Of a stretch of DNA of 64,000 nucleotides, positions 25,671-34,449 are shown piece after piece (positions within the stretch are counted from its first letter, which is position 1; every line of letters begins with the position of its first letter). Where the stretch lies: contig NZ_CVTB01000155.1 in NCBI RefSeq assembly GCF_001050015.1, forward strand, positions 8,274 to 72,273. Reading direction: 5' to 3'. Under the pieces are notes generated by a model. That model searched no databases. It was not told the origin of the DNA and saw nothing but the letters and a program-made list of their open reading frames with translations. The position numbers were made by a program, and so were the translations under genes. This DNA is from Mycolicibacterium malmesburyense (GTDB taxonomy: Bacteria > Actinomycetota > Actinomycetes > Mycobacteriales > Mycobacteriaceae).

Positions 25671-25687
25671 ACTGTATGTCTAACCGT
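25671..25687. promoter_or_regulatory. ACTGTA-type inverted repeat, crotonase-ligase operon promoter
   Basis: ACTGTAT-GTC-TAACCGT; left half 6 of 7 and right half 5 of 7 against the perfect site at 5799. TACTGT at 25670-25675 is a plausible -10 for the plus-strand operon, giving a very short leader. Confidence 0.5.
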
Positions 25688-25698
25688 ATAGCTGGAGA

Positions 25699-26520
25699 TT
25701 GGCGGATTCAACGGTGACCGATGCGGCCGACAACGGCGTGGTGGAGACATCGCGCGACGGCGCCATACTGCGCATCACGCTGAGCCGGCCCGCCCGGCGT
25801 AACGCGTTGAGTCGCGGCATGACCGACGCGCTGGTGGCGACGTTGACCGCCGCCGCCACCGACGACTCCCTGCGGGTCGTGCACATCCGCGGCGACGGGC
25901 CGGACTTCTGTGCGGGCGTGGACTGGGTGGCGTCCAACGCCGGTGCTCAGCGACCGCGCACCGGGGATATCGTCCGACGCCAGCCCCATACCGCGCACCG
26001 GGTCGTCGAGCTGGTCCACACGCTGCACCTGCCCGTGGTGTGCACCGTGCGCGGTTGGGCCGCGGCCCTGGGATGCAATCTGGCGCTGGCGGCAGACTTC
26101 ACGATCGCCGCCGACGATGCCGTGTTTTGGGAGCCGTTCCTCGGCCGCGGCTTCAGCCCCGACTCGGGATCCACTTGGCTGCTGCCCCGACTCGTCGGCC
26201 TGGCGCGTGCCAAGCGGATGCTGCTGTTGGGTGAGAAGGTCAGCGGGGCCGACGCGGCCGATTGGGGTCTGATCCACGCGGCGGCCCCCGAATCCGAATT
26301 GTCCGCGGTGAGCGACGAACTCGTCGAGCGGATGGCGGCCGGGCCGACCGTCGCGATCGGACTGGCCAAACAGTCGATCCACTACGCCCAGCACGCATCG
26401 CTTTCCGACACCATGGACCGGGAGCTCTACAACGTCGAGTTGTCCTGCCGGACCACCGATTTCAAAGAAGGGCTGGCGGCGTTCCGTGACAAGCGCCCGC
26501 CGGAATTCCAAGGGCGCTGA
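25699..26520 (+). CDS. Crotonase-family protein 1 of 3
   Basis: 273 residues from TTG at 25699; GTG at 25714 (268 residues) is an alternative with slightly better spacing from a purine run. Oxyanion-hole pieces DFCAGVDW and RGWAAALGCNLALAADF are present, but the two hydratase Glu positions are Asn (L-G-C-N-L) and Phe (E-P-F-L-G). An Asp in GFSPDSGSTWLLP matches the catalytic Asp region of PaaG-type isomerases. So it is more likely an isomerase or another crotonase chemistry than a hydratase. First gene of a six-gene plus-strand operon; it follows the double operator region directly. Confidence 0.85.
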   Translation: MADSTVTDAADNGVVETSRDGAILRITLSRPARRNALSRGMTDALVATLTAAATDDSLRVVHIRGDGPDFCAGVDWVASNAGAQRPRTGDIVRRQPHTAHRVVELVHTLHLPVVCTVRGWAAALGCNLALAADFTIAADDAVFWEPFLGRGFSPDSGSTWLLPRLVGLARAKRMLLLGEKVSGADAADWGLIHAAAPESELSAVSDELVERMAAGPTVAIGLAKQSIHYAQHASLSDTMDRELYNVELSCRTTDFKEGLAAFRDKRPPEFQGR

Positions 26521-26538
26521 CGGATAGGAACAGACAAC

Positions 26539-27348
26539 ATGTCCTCCACTTTTGACGACATCAAATACGAGGTCGACGGGCACAAGGCCACGATCACCTT
26601 GAACCGGCCGAACGCGCTCAACGCGTTGAGCCCGCACATGATCACCGAATTGCGCGCCGCCTACGACGAAGCCGAGAACGACGACGCCATCTGGACCCTG
26701 ATCGTGACGGGCACCGGTCGGGCGTTCTGCACCGGCGCCGACGTCGGCGAGATTCCCGAGGACGGCAGGGTCATCTACGAGCGGCCGTACCTGTCCACCT
26801 ACGAACAGTGGGAGGCCCCGCAGGAGGGCACTCCCCCGTTCCGGCGCATGGCCAAGCCGGTCCTCACCGCGGTGAACGGATTGTGCTGCGGCGCAGGGCT
26901 GGACTGGATCACCACCGGCGACATCGCGATCGCCTCCGACAAGGCCACGTTCTTCGATCCACACGTGAGCATCGGGCTGGTGGCGGGCCGCGAGATGGTC
27001 CGTTTGGCGCGGATCCTGCCCCGCAACATCGCGCTGCGCATGGCGCTGATGGGCAAGCACGAGCGGATGAGCGCCGAGCGGGCCTATGAACTGGGCATGA
27101 TCAGCGAAGTGGTCGAGCATGACCGGCTGCTCGAGCGCGCACACGAGATCGCCGACATCGTGAACTCGAATGCCCCTTTGGCGGTGCGGGGCACGCGGTT
27201 GGCCATCCACAAGACGCTCGACCTGCCGCTGCACGAAGCGGAGATCCTCGCCGAGGCGTTCCGCGAGCGGGTCGTGCGCACCGACGACGCCGCCGAAGGA
27301 CCGAAGGCGTTCATGGAGAAGCGGGCCCCGAACTGGCAGTGCCGATGA
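26539..27348 (+). CDS. Crotonase-family protein 2 of 3
   Basis: 269 residues. The CoA-binding pieces are AFCTGADVGE and VNGLCCGAGLDWITTGD. Both hydratase Glu positions are changed: Asp in G-A-G-L-D-W and His in FFDPHVSIGL. A Glu in GLVAGRE is shared with the following paralogue (GLVCALE) and may be an alternative catalytic residue. This FFDxHVSxGLV subgroup seems distinct from classical EchA enzymes. The gene follows the first crotonase by 18 nt and overlaps the third by 4 nt. It may form a mixed oligomer with its neighbours. Confidence 0.85.
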   Translation: MSSTFDDIKYEVDGHKATITLNRPNALNALSPHMITELRAAYDEAENDDAIWTLIVTGTGRAFCTGADVGEIPEDGRVIYERPYLSTYEQWEAPQEGTPPFRRMAKPVLTAVNGLCCGAGLDWITTGDIAIASDKATFFDPHVSIGLVAGREMVRLARILPRNIALRMALMGKHERMSAERAYELGMISEVVEHDRLLERAHEIADIVNSNAPLAVRGTRLAIHKTLDLPLHEAEILAEAFRERVVRTDDAAEGPKAFMEKRAPNWQCR

Positions 27349-28139
27349 ACGCGCCGGCGACATTCGAGACCATCACCCTCGAGGTGGGCGCCGCCGACCA
27401 CGTCGCGACCATCACGCTGAACCGACCGGAATCGCTGAATGCCTTCAACCGCACGATGTGCGAGGAGATGTCGCGCGCGTGGCGGCTCGTCAAGGACGAC
27501 GAAGCCGTTCATGCCGTGGTGCTGCGCGCCGCAGGCGATCGCGCGTTCAGCGCCGGCCTGGACATCAAGACCCCGTACGGGCAGCCCGACAACGTCTGGA
27601 ACCACGAGGACCCCGGCGAGTATCTCAGCCCGAAGTGGCAGAAGATGTGGAAGCCGGTCGTCTGCGCGGTCCAGGGCATGTGCACCGCGGGAGCGTTCTA
27701 CTTCCTCAACGAAGCCGATGTGGTGATCTGTTCGCTGGACGCCACGTTCTTCGACTCCCACGTGAGCGCGGGACTGGTCTGCGCCCTCGAGCCGATCGGG
27801 ATGATGCGGCGGGTCGGGCTCGCGCAGGCGCTGCGAATCGCGTTGATGGGCAACGACGAACGCGTCGGCGCCGCCACCGCCCTGCAGATGGGATTGGTGA
27901 CCGAGGTCGTGCCCGCCGACCGCTTGTGGGCCCGCGCCCACGAGATCGCCGCGGGCATCGCCGCCAAACCGCCGTCGGCGACCCAGGGCACCGTCAAGGC
28001 GATCTGGGAGTCGCTCGAGAAGCCCTACCGCGCCGCGATGGAACAGAACCTGATCTACACCCGGCTGGGTAATCCGCTCGGGCAGGCCGAACTGGCCTCC
28101 GCACCGCGGGCGGCGCGATCCGAACCGAGGATTCGCTGA
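27345..28139 (+). CDS. Crotonase-family protein 3 of 3
   Basis: 264 residues. ATG at 27345 overlaps the previous stop as ATGA; a GTG 6 nt earlier is possible. The fold pieces are AFSAGLDIKTPYG and VQGMCTAGAFYFLNEAD. The first hydratase Glu is Phe (A-G-A-F-Y) and the second region is FFDSHVSAGLVCALEP, as in the preceding paralogue. Its C-terminus is Arg- and Ala-rich (APRAARSEPRIR), probably disordered. The next gene begins in its stop codon (TGATG). The paralogous pair at 26539 and 27345 probably arose by tandem duplication followed by divergence. Confidence 0.85.
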   Translation: MNAPATFETITLEVGAADHVATITLNRPESLNAFNRTMCEEMSRAWRLVKDDEAVHAVVLRAAGDRAFSAGLDIKTPYGQPDNVWNHEDPGEYLSPKWQKMWKPVVCAVQGMCTAGAFYFLNEADVVICSLDATFFDSHVSAGLVCALEPIGMMRRVGLAQALRIALMGNDERVGAATALQMGLVTEVVPADRLWARAHEIAAGIAAKPPSATQGTVKAIWESLEKPYRAAMEQNLIYTRLGNPLGQAELASAPRAARSEPRIR

Positions 28140-29605
28140 TGGGCGATCACCCGCTGAGCCGCCGCATCAGGCAGATCCTCGACCTCGATGCCGAAGCGCC
28201 CGCCATCGAATACGACGGCGAATGGGTCACCTGGGGGCAGGTCTCCGCACTGGCCACGCAGGTTAGCGGAACCGGCGTGCTGGGGCGGCAGGTCGGAATG
28301 CTGTTGCGTAACACGCCCGCCCATGTCGCGAGCTTCCTCGGCGTCTTGCTCGGGGGTGGCACCGTCGTGGTCGTCAACCCGTCCCGCGGGGACGACCGCA
28401 TCCGGGCGGACCTCGAAGCGCTCGCGCTGCCGATCGTCATCGGCGAACAGGACGACCTGACGCGGCTGGTGACCAGCCCGGGCACCGATCAGGTGGCGAT
28501 CTCGACGGTCTCCGAGCCCGTCCGCCTGACCGCGGCCCGCGCGCTGGTGCCCGAAGAGAACCGCATCGGCGTCGCGGTGCGGATGTTGACCAGCGGCACG
28601 ACGGGCCCGCCCAAGCGCATCGATCTCACCTACGACATGTTGGCGCACAGCGTGATCGGCCAGGGGTTCGCGCAGGCGCCGTCGCCCACCGAGCTGCGCA
28701 GCGGGGTGGCGATCGTCAACGCCCCGCTGGTGCACATCGGCGGCGTCTTCCGTGTCCTGCAATGCGTCTGCGAAGGGCGCTCGTTCGTCCTGCTCGACCG
28801 CTTCGAACTGAACCGCTGGGCCGACGCGGTGCGGCGGCACCGCCCACGGGCGGTATCCCTGGTGCCCGCGGCGCTGCGCACCGTGCTGCATTCGGACCTG
28901 ACCCGCGACGACTTGGCGAGCATCCGAGCGGTCACCTCGGGAACCGCGCCGCTGTCCGCCGAAGACGCCGACGCGTTCACCGAGAAGTTCGGGATACCGG
29001 TCCTGACGTCCTATGCGGCAACGGAGTTCGGTGGCGGCGTCGCGGGCTGGACGTTAGCCGATTACCAGAAGTACTGGCAGACCAAGCGCGGCAGCGTGGG
29101 CAGGGCCAGCCTCGGTGCGCAGCTGCGGGTCGTCGACGACGACGGACAACCGGTCGGCGTCGACCAGCCCGGCCTACTCGAGGTGAAGCCCGGCCAGTTG
29201 GGTCCGGGCGCCGACTGGATGCGCACCACCGACATGGCGCGCATCGATGCCGACGGTTTCGTGTGGATCCTGGGCCGCGCCGACCAGGCGATCATCCGCG
29301 GCGGCTTCAAGGTCATGCCCGACGACGTGCGCACCGCCCTCGAGAGCCATCCCGCGGTGCACAGCGCCGCCGTGGTCGGACGACCCGATGAGCGACTCGG
29401 TGAGACACCGGTGGCGATGGTGCAGCTGCGGGCCCCGGTCGACGCGGCGACGCTGCAGGAGTTCCTGCGAAATCGCCTCGCCCACTACGAGGTTCCCACC
29501 GCGATCGCGATCGTCGAGCGGATGCCGTGCACAACGTCGGGTAAACCCGATCTGAGCGCGGTCCGGCAACACTTCAAAATCGAAGCCACCGCCGGCCATG
29601 GCTGA
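28139..29605 (+). CDS. AMP-forming acyl-CoA ligase 1 of 3
   Basis: 488 residues of the ANL ligase family. The P-loop is MLTSGTTGPPKRIDLTY, the A5-type motif is TSYAATEFGGG, the A8 hinge is ARIDADGFVWILGRADQAI, and the C-terminal catalytic Lys is in TTSGKPDLSAV. The first pocket region is compact, typical of ligases for small or aromatic acids rather than long-chain fatty acids. It begins in the stop of the third crotonase (1-nt overlap) and overlaps the next ligase by 8 nt. It should activate a carboxylic acid to its CoA thioester through an acyl-adenylate. Confidence 0.9.
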   Translation: MGDHPLSRRIRQILDLDAEAPAIEYDGEWVTWGQVSALATQVSGTGVLGRQVGMLLRNTPAHVASFLGVLLGGGTVVVVNPSRGDDRIRADLEALALPIVIGEQDDLTRLVTSPGTDQVAISTVSEPVRLTAARALVPEENRIGVAVRMLTSGTTGPPKRIDLTYDMLAHSVIGQGFAQAPSPTELRSGVAIVNAPLVHIGGVFRVLQCVCEGRSFVLLDRFELNRWADAVRRHRPRAVSLVPAALRTVLHSDLTRDDLASIRAVTSGTAPLSAEDADAFTEKFGIPVLTSYAATEFGGGVAGWTLADYQKYWQTKRGSVGRASLGAQLRVVDDDGQPVGVDQPGLLEVKPGQLGPGADWMRTTDMARIDADGFVWILGRADQAIIRGGFKVMPDDVRTALESHPAVHSAAVVGRPDERLGETPVAMVQLRAPVDAATLQEFLRNRLAHYEVPTAIAIVERMPCTTSGKPDLSAVRQHFKIEATAGHG

Positions 29606-31109
29606 TCGCACCGTCGGCGCGGTGCTGCGCGCGCAGGCCGCTGCGCGGGGCGACCATCCGCTGCTGATCTGCGACGCCGACCGGTTGAGCTACGCCGACG
29701 CCGAGCGCCGATCGGCCCGATTGGCGCGCGGGCTCATCGCGCTCGGCGCGGGCAAGGGCACGCACGTCGGAGTGTTGTACCCCAACGGGTCGGCGTTCGT
29801 CGTCGCGATGCTGGCGGCCGCGCGGATCGGCGCCGTGGTGATCCCGATCTCGACGATGGCGACCGCTCCCGAGATGCGCGAGCAACTCGCGCACGCCGAC
29901 GTCGAGATCCTGTTGGCCGCAGGGTCCTATCGGAACCACGACTATCGGCAGCGGCTCGCCGACATCGACGGTGTACCGCTGCTGCGTCACGTGCTCATCG
30001 ACACCGAACCCGCGGATTTCGCCGACGCCGGCCTGCTGAGGGGGCTGGAGGATGACGTCGAGCCGTGTGACGAGGTGGCGATCATCTACACGTCGGGGTC
30101 GACCAGCGCCCCCAAGGGCGTCGTGCACACGCACGCCGCACTGCTCGACCACCAGGCGGTCCTCAACGAGATCCGCGGGCTGACCGCCGAGGTCAAGCTG
30201 TTCAGCAATTCGCCGTTCTTCTGGATCGGTGGTTACGCCTACTCGGTACTGGCCACGCTGCTCGCGGGCGCGACGCTGCTGTGCTCGAACGCGGTCGACG
30301 CGGCCGAGACCCTCGACCTGCTGGAGGCCGAGAAGCCCACCATGACCAACGGATTCGTCGCGGGCATCGCCCATCTGGCGCGACACCCGAGCCTGCCGAA
30401 CCGCGACCTGTCATCCATCAGGCGGGGCAACCTGTATCCGATCATGGCGCACGAGGTTCGGCCCGCCGATCCTGAACTGCGCCACACCATGCTCGGCATG
30501 ACCGAGTCCGGCAGCGTCATCCTCGCCTGTGCCGACGAATCCGACCAGCCCGAGCACCGCCGCGGATCCTTCGGCAAGCCGGTTCCCGGATTCGAGGTGA
30601 AGGTCGTCGATCCCGAGACCGCTGCTTCCGTCGGCGTCGAGGCGGTCGGCGAACTGTGCGCGCGTGGGCCTTTCATGATGCAGCGGTATCACAAGCGCAG
30701 CCGCGAGGAGTGCTTCGACGTCGACGGCTGGTTCCACACCGGTGACCTCGTCCGCACGGACGCGGACGGCTTCTACTACTTCGTCGGGCGCCGCGGCGCG
30801 ATGATCAAGACCGCGGGCGCCAACGTCGCACCCGCGGAGGTGGAACGGGCGATCGCGAAGGTGACCGGTGGCGCCGTCGCGCATGTGATCGGGTTGCCCG
30901 ATCCCGAACGCGGCCAGCTCGTCGCCGCGGTTGTCGCGCTGGAGGACGGCGCGTCGTTCGACGAGGCGGCCTGCCGCGAGCGGCTGAAGACCGAGTTGTC
31001 GGCGTACAAGATCCCCCGTCGGTTTGCGGCGGTGCCTGCCGCGCGCATCCCCGTGCTGTCGAGCGGAAAGGTCGACTTGTCCCGATTGGCAGAGGTTTTC
31101 GATGTCTGA
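29598..31109 (+). CDS. AMP-forming acyl-CoA ligase 2 of 3
   Basis: 503 residues with the complete ANL motif set: P-loop IIYTSGSTSAPKGVVHTH, GMTESGSVIL, hinge VRTDADGFYYFVGRRGAMIKTAGANV and the C-terminal Lys in LSSGKVDLSRL. It overlaps the preceding ligase by 8 nt and the following by 8 nt, so all three are cotranslated. It is only moderately similar to ligase 1 and closer to ligase 3 in the P-loop and hinge. Three ligases in one operon suggest several acids, or successive chain-shortened or ring-opened acids, enter the same route. Confidence 0.9.
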   Translation: MADRTVGAVLRAQAAARGDHPLLICDADRLSYADAERRSARLARGLIALGAGKGTHVGVLYPNGSAFVVAMLAAARIGAVVIPISTMATAPEMREQLAHADVEILLAAGSYRNHDYRQRLADIDGVPLLRHVLIDTEPADFADAGLLRGLEDDVEPCDEVAIIYTSGSTSAPKGVVHTHAALLDHQAVLNEIRGLTAEVKLFSNSPFFWIGGYAYSVLATLLAGATLLCSNAVDAAETLDLLEAEKPTMTNGFVAGIAHLARHPSLPNRDLSSIRRGNLYPIMAHEVRPADPELRHTMLGMTESGSVILACADESDQPEHRRGSFGKPVPGFEVKVVDPETAASVGVEAVGELCARGPFMMQRYHKRSREECFDVDGWFHTGDLVRTDADGFYYFVGRRGAMIKTAGANVAPAEVERAIAKVTGGAVAHVIGLPDPERGQLVAAVVALEDGASFDEAACRERLKTELSAYKIPRRFAAVPAARIPVLSSGKVDLSRLAEVFDV

Positions 31110-32592
31110 CACGATCGACGCGTTGGTCCGACAACGGGCCGCCGAGCACGGTGACAAGGCCGCGGTGATCGACCCGTCGGCCAGGGTCACCTACGCCGAG
31201 CTCGACGCGTCCACGCACGAGTTGGCCGCCGCCTTCGTGGCCGCAGGGGTGAGCAAGGGCAGCCGGGTCGCGTTGATCATGCCCAACAGCGTTGAGTGGG
31301 TGCGGATCGCGATCGCGCTGACCCGCGTCGGCGCCGTGCTGGTGCCGTTGAGCACGCTGCTGCAGCCACCCGAGCTCGCTGCCCAGCTTCGGATGGCCGC
31401 GGTGCAGTTCGTCGTGGCCGTCGAGGAATTCCGCGGCCACCGCTACCTCGACGACATCCACGCCGAGCGCGGCAGCCTTCCGGCCTTGCGCGAGGTGTGG
31501 CGCGCGGACCGGCTACCCTCGGGCGCCGCCGCGCCCGTCGACGAGATCGCGGCCGCGGTGACCCCGAGCGACACGCTGGCGATCATGTTCACCTCCGGCA
31601 GCAGTGGCCCACCTAAGGGCGTGATCCACTCGCACGGCAACGCTTTGGGTGCGGTGCGGCCAGGCCTGTCGGCGCGTTGTATCTGTTCCGACACCCGGTT
31701 GTATCTACCGATGCCGTTCTTCTGGGTGGGTGGGCTGGCCGGCGGCCTGCTGTCGGCGTTGCTCACCGGCGCGACGCTGGTGACGGAGGAGATGCCGCGA
31801 CCCGAGACCACGTTGCGCCTGATCGAACGCGAGCGCGTGACGCTGTTCCGCGGCTGGCCCGATCAGGCGAAGGCGCTGGCACGCGCGAACGTCACTGTGG
31901 GAGCTGATCTGTCGGAGTTGCGGGCCGGCAGCATGGAGGCATTGCTGCCCCCCGAGCAGCGCGCGGCGCCCGGCGCGCGGGCCATCCTCTTCGGCATGAC
32001 CGAGTCGTTCGGGCCGTACTGCGGATACCCCGCCGACACCGACATGCCGCGGTCGGCGTGGGGCAGCTGCGGTAAACCCTTCGACGGCATGGAGGTCCGC
32101 ATCGTCGAGACCGAGACCGGCGAGCCGGCGCCGCCCGGGACCATCGGGATGATCCATATCCGAGGGCCACACGTGATGCGCGGGATCTGCCGTCGGAGCC
32201 GCGAAGACGTGTTCACTCCCGACGGCTATTACCCCACCGGCGACCTCGGGCACCTCGACGACGACGGATTCATGTTCTATCACGGCCGTAGTGACGACAT
32301 GTTCAAGGTCAGCGGCGCAACGGTTTACCCGAGCGAGGTCGAGCGCGCGTTGCGCACGATCGACGGCGTGCACAACGCGATCGTCACCGAGGTGGCGGGC
32401 GCCGTCGGCGCGGTGGTGGTCTCCGGTCGCTCGGTGGACGAGCTGCGCGCCGAAGCCCGAACCCGGCTGAGCGCGTTCAAGGTTCCGACGGTGTGGCTCG
32501 TCACCGACACCGACGACGACATCCCCCGCAAGGCGTCGGGCAAGGTCGACGTCCGCGCGCTGCGGGATGTCCTGCTCGCCAGAGCTAGGTGA
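31102..32592 (+). CDS. AMP-forming acyl-CoA ligase 3 of 3
   Basis: 496 residues. The frame is open upstream, but the ATG at 31102 (SDTIDALVRQRAAEHGDKAAV) gives the standard ligase start and overlaps the previous gene by 8 nt. P-loop IMFTSGSSGPPKGVIHSH, GMTESFGPYCGYP, hinge LDDDGFMFYHGRSDDMFKVSG and C-terminal Lys in KASGKVDVRAL are all intact. It ends in an 8-nt tail-to-tail overlap with the GntR gene on the other strand, with no room for a terminator between them. Last gene of the six-gene operon. Confidence 0.9.
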   Translation: MSDTIDALVRQRAAEHGDKAAVIDPSARVTYAELDASTHELAAAFVAAGVSKGSRVALIMPNSVEWVRIAIALTRVGAVLVPLSTLLQPPELAAQLRMAAVQFVVAVEEFRGHRYLDDIHAERGSLPALREVWRADRLPSGAAAPVDEIAAAVTPSDTLAIMFTSGSSGPPKGVIHSHGNALGAVRPGLSARCICSDTRLYLPMPFFWVGGLAGGLLSALLTGATLVTEEMPRPETTLRLIERERVTLFRGWPDQAKALARANVTVGADLSELRAGSMEALLPPEQRAAPGARAILFGMTESFGPYCGYPADTDMPRSAWGSCGKPFDGMEVRIVETETGEPAPPGTIGMIHIRGPHVMRGICRRSREDVFTPDGYYPTGDLGHLDDDGFMFYHGRSDDMFKVSGATVYPSEVERALRTIDGVHNAIVTEVAGAVGAVVVSGRSVDELRAEARTRLSAFKVPTVWLVTDTDDDIPRKASGKVDVRALRDVLLARAR

Positions 32593-33259
32593 CCACGCCT
32601 CGGGCGGTGAGGTGCTCGATCAGCGGCTGCGCGCCCGCCGCGAGGTGCTCCGACATCTCGGTGCGGGCAAGGTCCGCGTCGTGTTGCTCGAGCGCGGCCA
32701 GCAGCCGTCGGTGGTGATCGTTCGACTTCTCCGGCCAGCCCGCTATGACCGGGAACACCGATTCCGGGGCGTAGCGGGTGATCTGCGACATCAACTGGGC
32801 CAGCTTCGGCGAGTCCGCAGCGACGTTGATCGCGCGGTGAAAGTCGTGATTGAGCCGGACCGCCCGCTCGTCGTCGGCCGCGGCGTACGCCGCTTCCAGG
32901 TCGGACTGAATCTGCTTGAGGTCGCGCAACTGCTCGTCGGTGATGTTGGCCGCGGCCCGCGCCGCGAGCTCACCGCCGATGTAGGCCTGCACATTCGACA
33001 CGTCGGTGAGATCGCGCCCGGTCACCGGCAGCACGACGAACCCCCGCCGCGGCTGCTGGGCGAGCAGGCCTTCGGCCTTGAGCTCGAACAGCGCCTCCCG
33101 GACCGGTGTGACGCTGATGCCGAGCTCGGCGGCCAGTTGGTCCAGGCGCACGTATTCGCCGGCGGCGTAGGTGCCGTCGAAGATGCGCTTCCGCACGAAA
33201 CGTGCGACGTCCTCGGCGAGTTGGGGCCGGAAGGCAAATTCGGGCGCTGTCACCGTCAC
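32585..33259 (-). CDS. GntR-family regulator, FadR/FCD subfamily
   Basis: 224 residues: winged-helix domain with LDQLAAELGISVTPVREALFELKAEGLL and an FCD domain containing the motif LNHDFHRAINVAADSP. It is the last gene of the minus-strand SDR-thiolase-dehydrogenase operon and overlaps the dehydrogenase by 4 nt, so it is made together with the enzymes it probably controls. The likely operator is the ATCATAT-N5-ATATGAT palindrome at 36451 in the promoter of that operon. The ligand would be an acid or acyl-CoA handled by this module. Its 3' end overlaps the ligase gene on the opposite strand by 8 nt. Confidence 0.88.
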   Translation of the reverse strand: MTVTAPEFAFRPQLAEDVARFVRKRIFDGTYAAGEYVRLDQLAAELGISVTPVREALFELKAEGLLAQQPRRGFVVLPVTGRDLTDVSNVQAYIGGELAARAAANITDEQLRDLKQIQSDLEAAYAAADDERAVRLNHDFHRAINVAADSPKLAQLMSQITRYAPESVFPVIAGWPEKSNDHHRRLLAALEQHDADLARTEMSEHLAAGAQPLIEHLTARGVVT

Positions 33260-34449
33260 ACCTGATAGTCGGCGAGCAATCGCTTGCTGATGATGTTCTT
33301 CTGGATCTCGCTCGTACCCTCGCCGATCAGTAGGAACGGCGCATCGCGCATCAAGCGTTCGATCTCGTATTCCTTCGAATACCCGTATCCGCCGTGGATC
33401 CGGAAGCTCTGCTGGGTGACCTCCGAGCAGAATTCGCTCGCGAGGTACTTCGCCATCCCGGCCGCGACGTCGTTGCGCTCCCCGGAGTCCTTCAGCCGGG
33501 CGGCGTTGACCATCATCAGGTGCGCCGCCTCGACTTTGGTTGCCATCTCGGCCAATTGGAAGGCGATGGCCTGATGTTCGGAGATCGGTTTACCGAACGT
33601 CTGTCGCTGCTGGGCGTAGCGCACGGCGAGCTCGAAGGCGCGGATGCCCACGCCGCAGGCCCGGGCCGAGACGTTGACCCGGCCGACCTCGATCCCGTCC
33701 ATCATCTGGAAGAACCCCTGCCCCGGCGCCTCGCCGAGGATGTCGTCGGCCTTGGCCACGTAGCCGTCGAAGATCAACTCGGTGGTGTCGATGCCCTTGT
33801 AGCCGAGCTTGTCGAGCTTGCCCGGGATCGTCAGCCCCGGCGCGACTTCGCCGTAGCCGACCGGCTTTTCGACCAGGAACGCCGTCAGGTTACGGTGCGG
33901 TTTGTCGGCGCCCTCGTCGGTGCGGACCAGCACGGCGACCAGCGTCGATGTGCCGCCGTTGGTCAACCACATCTTCTGGCCGTCGATCCGATACGTGCCG
34001 TCGTCGTTGCGGGTGGCGCGCGTGCGGATCGCGGCGACGTCGGACCCCAGCTCGGGTTCGGACATCGAGAAGGCGCCGCGGGTCTCCCCCGTCGCCATCC
34101 GCGGAAGGTAGTGCTGCTTCTGCGCATCGGTGCCGTGCTGGCGGAGCATGTAGGCGACGATGAAGTGCGTGTTGAGCACCCCGGAGATGCTCATCCACCC
34201 GCGGGCCAGCTCCTCGACGCACAGCGCATACGTCAGCAGCGATTCGCCGAGGCCGCCGTACTCCTCGGGGATCATCAACCCGAACAGCCCCATCTCCTTC
34301 ATCTGATCGACGATGGCCTGCGGGTAGGTGTCGGTCTTCTCGAACTCCGGCGCGTTCGGGATGATCTCCTTCTCCACGAACTGCCGTACGGTGGCGAGGA
34401 TTTCGCTCTGGACGTCGGTCAGGCCCACCGTCTGCGCGAGTTTGGTCAT
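33256..34449 (-). CDS. Acyl-CoA dehydrogenase (FadE family)
   Basis: 397 residues. The frame is open upstream; ATG at 34449 gives the normal start (TKLAQTVGLTDVQSEILATVRQFVEKEI) and overlaps the thiolase stop by 4 nt. Motifs: MSEPELGSDVAAIRT, DGQKMWLTNGGTSTL, RIHGGYGYSKEYEIERLMRDA and, near residue 377, GEGTSEIQKNI, which carries the catalytic Glu at the medium-chain position. It should be a complete homotetrameric enzyme giving trans-2-enoyl-CoA and reducing ETF. With the thiolase and SDR in the same operon it makes a near-complete beta-oxidation set lacking only a hydratase. Confidence 0.92.
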   Translation of the reverse strand: MTKLAQTVGLTDVQSEILATVRQFVEKEIIPNAPEFEKTDTYPQAIVDQMKEMGLFGLMIPEEYGGLGESLLTYALCVEELARGWMSISGVLNTHFIVAYMLRQHGTDAQKQHYLPRMATGETRGAFSMSEPELGSDVAAIRTRATRNDDGTYRIDGQKMWLTNGGTSTLVAVLVRTDEGADKPHRNLTAFLVEKPVGYGEVAPGLTIPGKLDKLGYKGIDTTELIFDGYVAKADDILGEAPGQGFFQMMDGIEVGRVNVSARACGVGIRAFELAVRYAQQRQTFGKPISEHQAIAFQLAEMATKVEAAHLMMVNAARLKDSGERNDVAAGMAKYLASEFCSEVTQQSFRIHGGYGYSKEYEIERLMRDAPFLLIGEGTSEIQKNIISKRLLADYQV

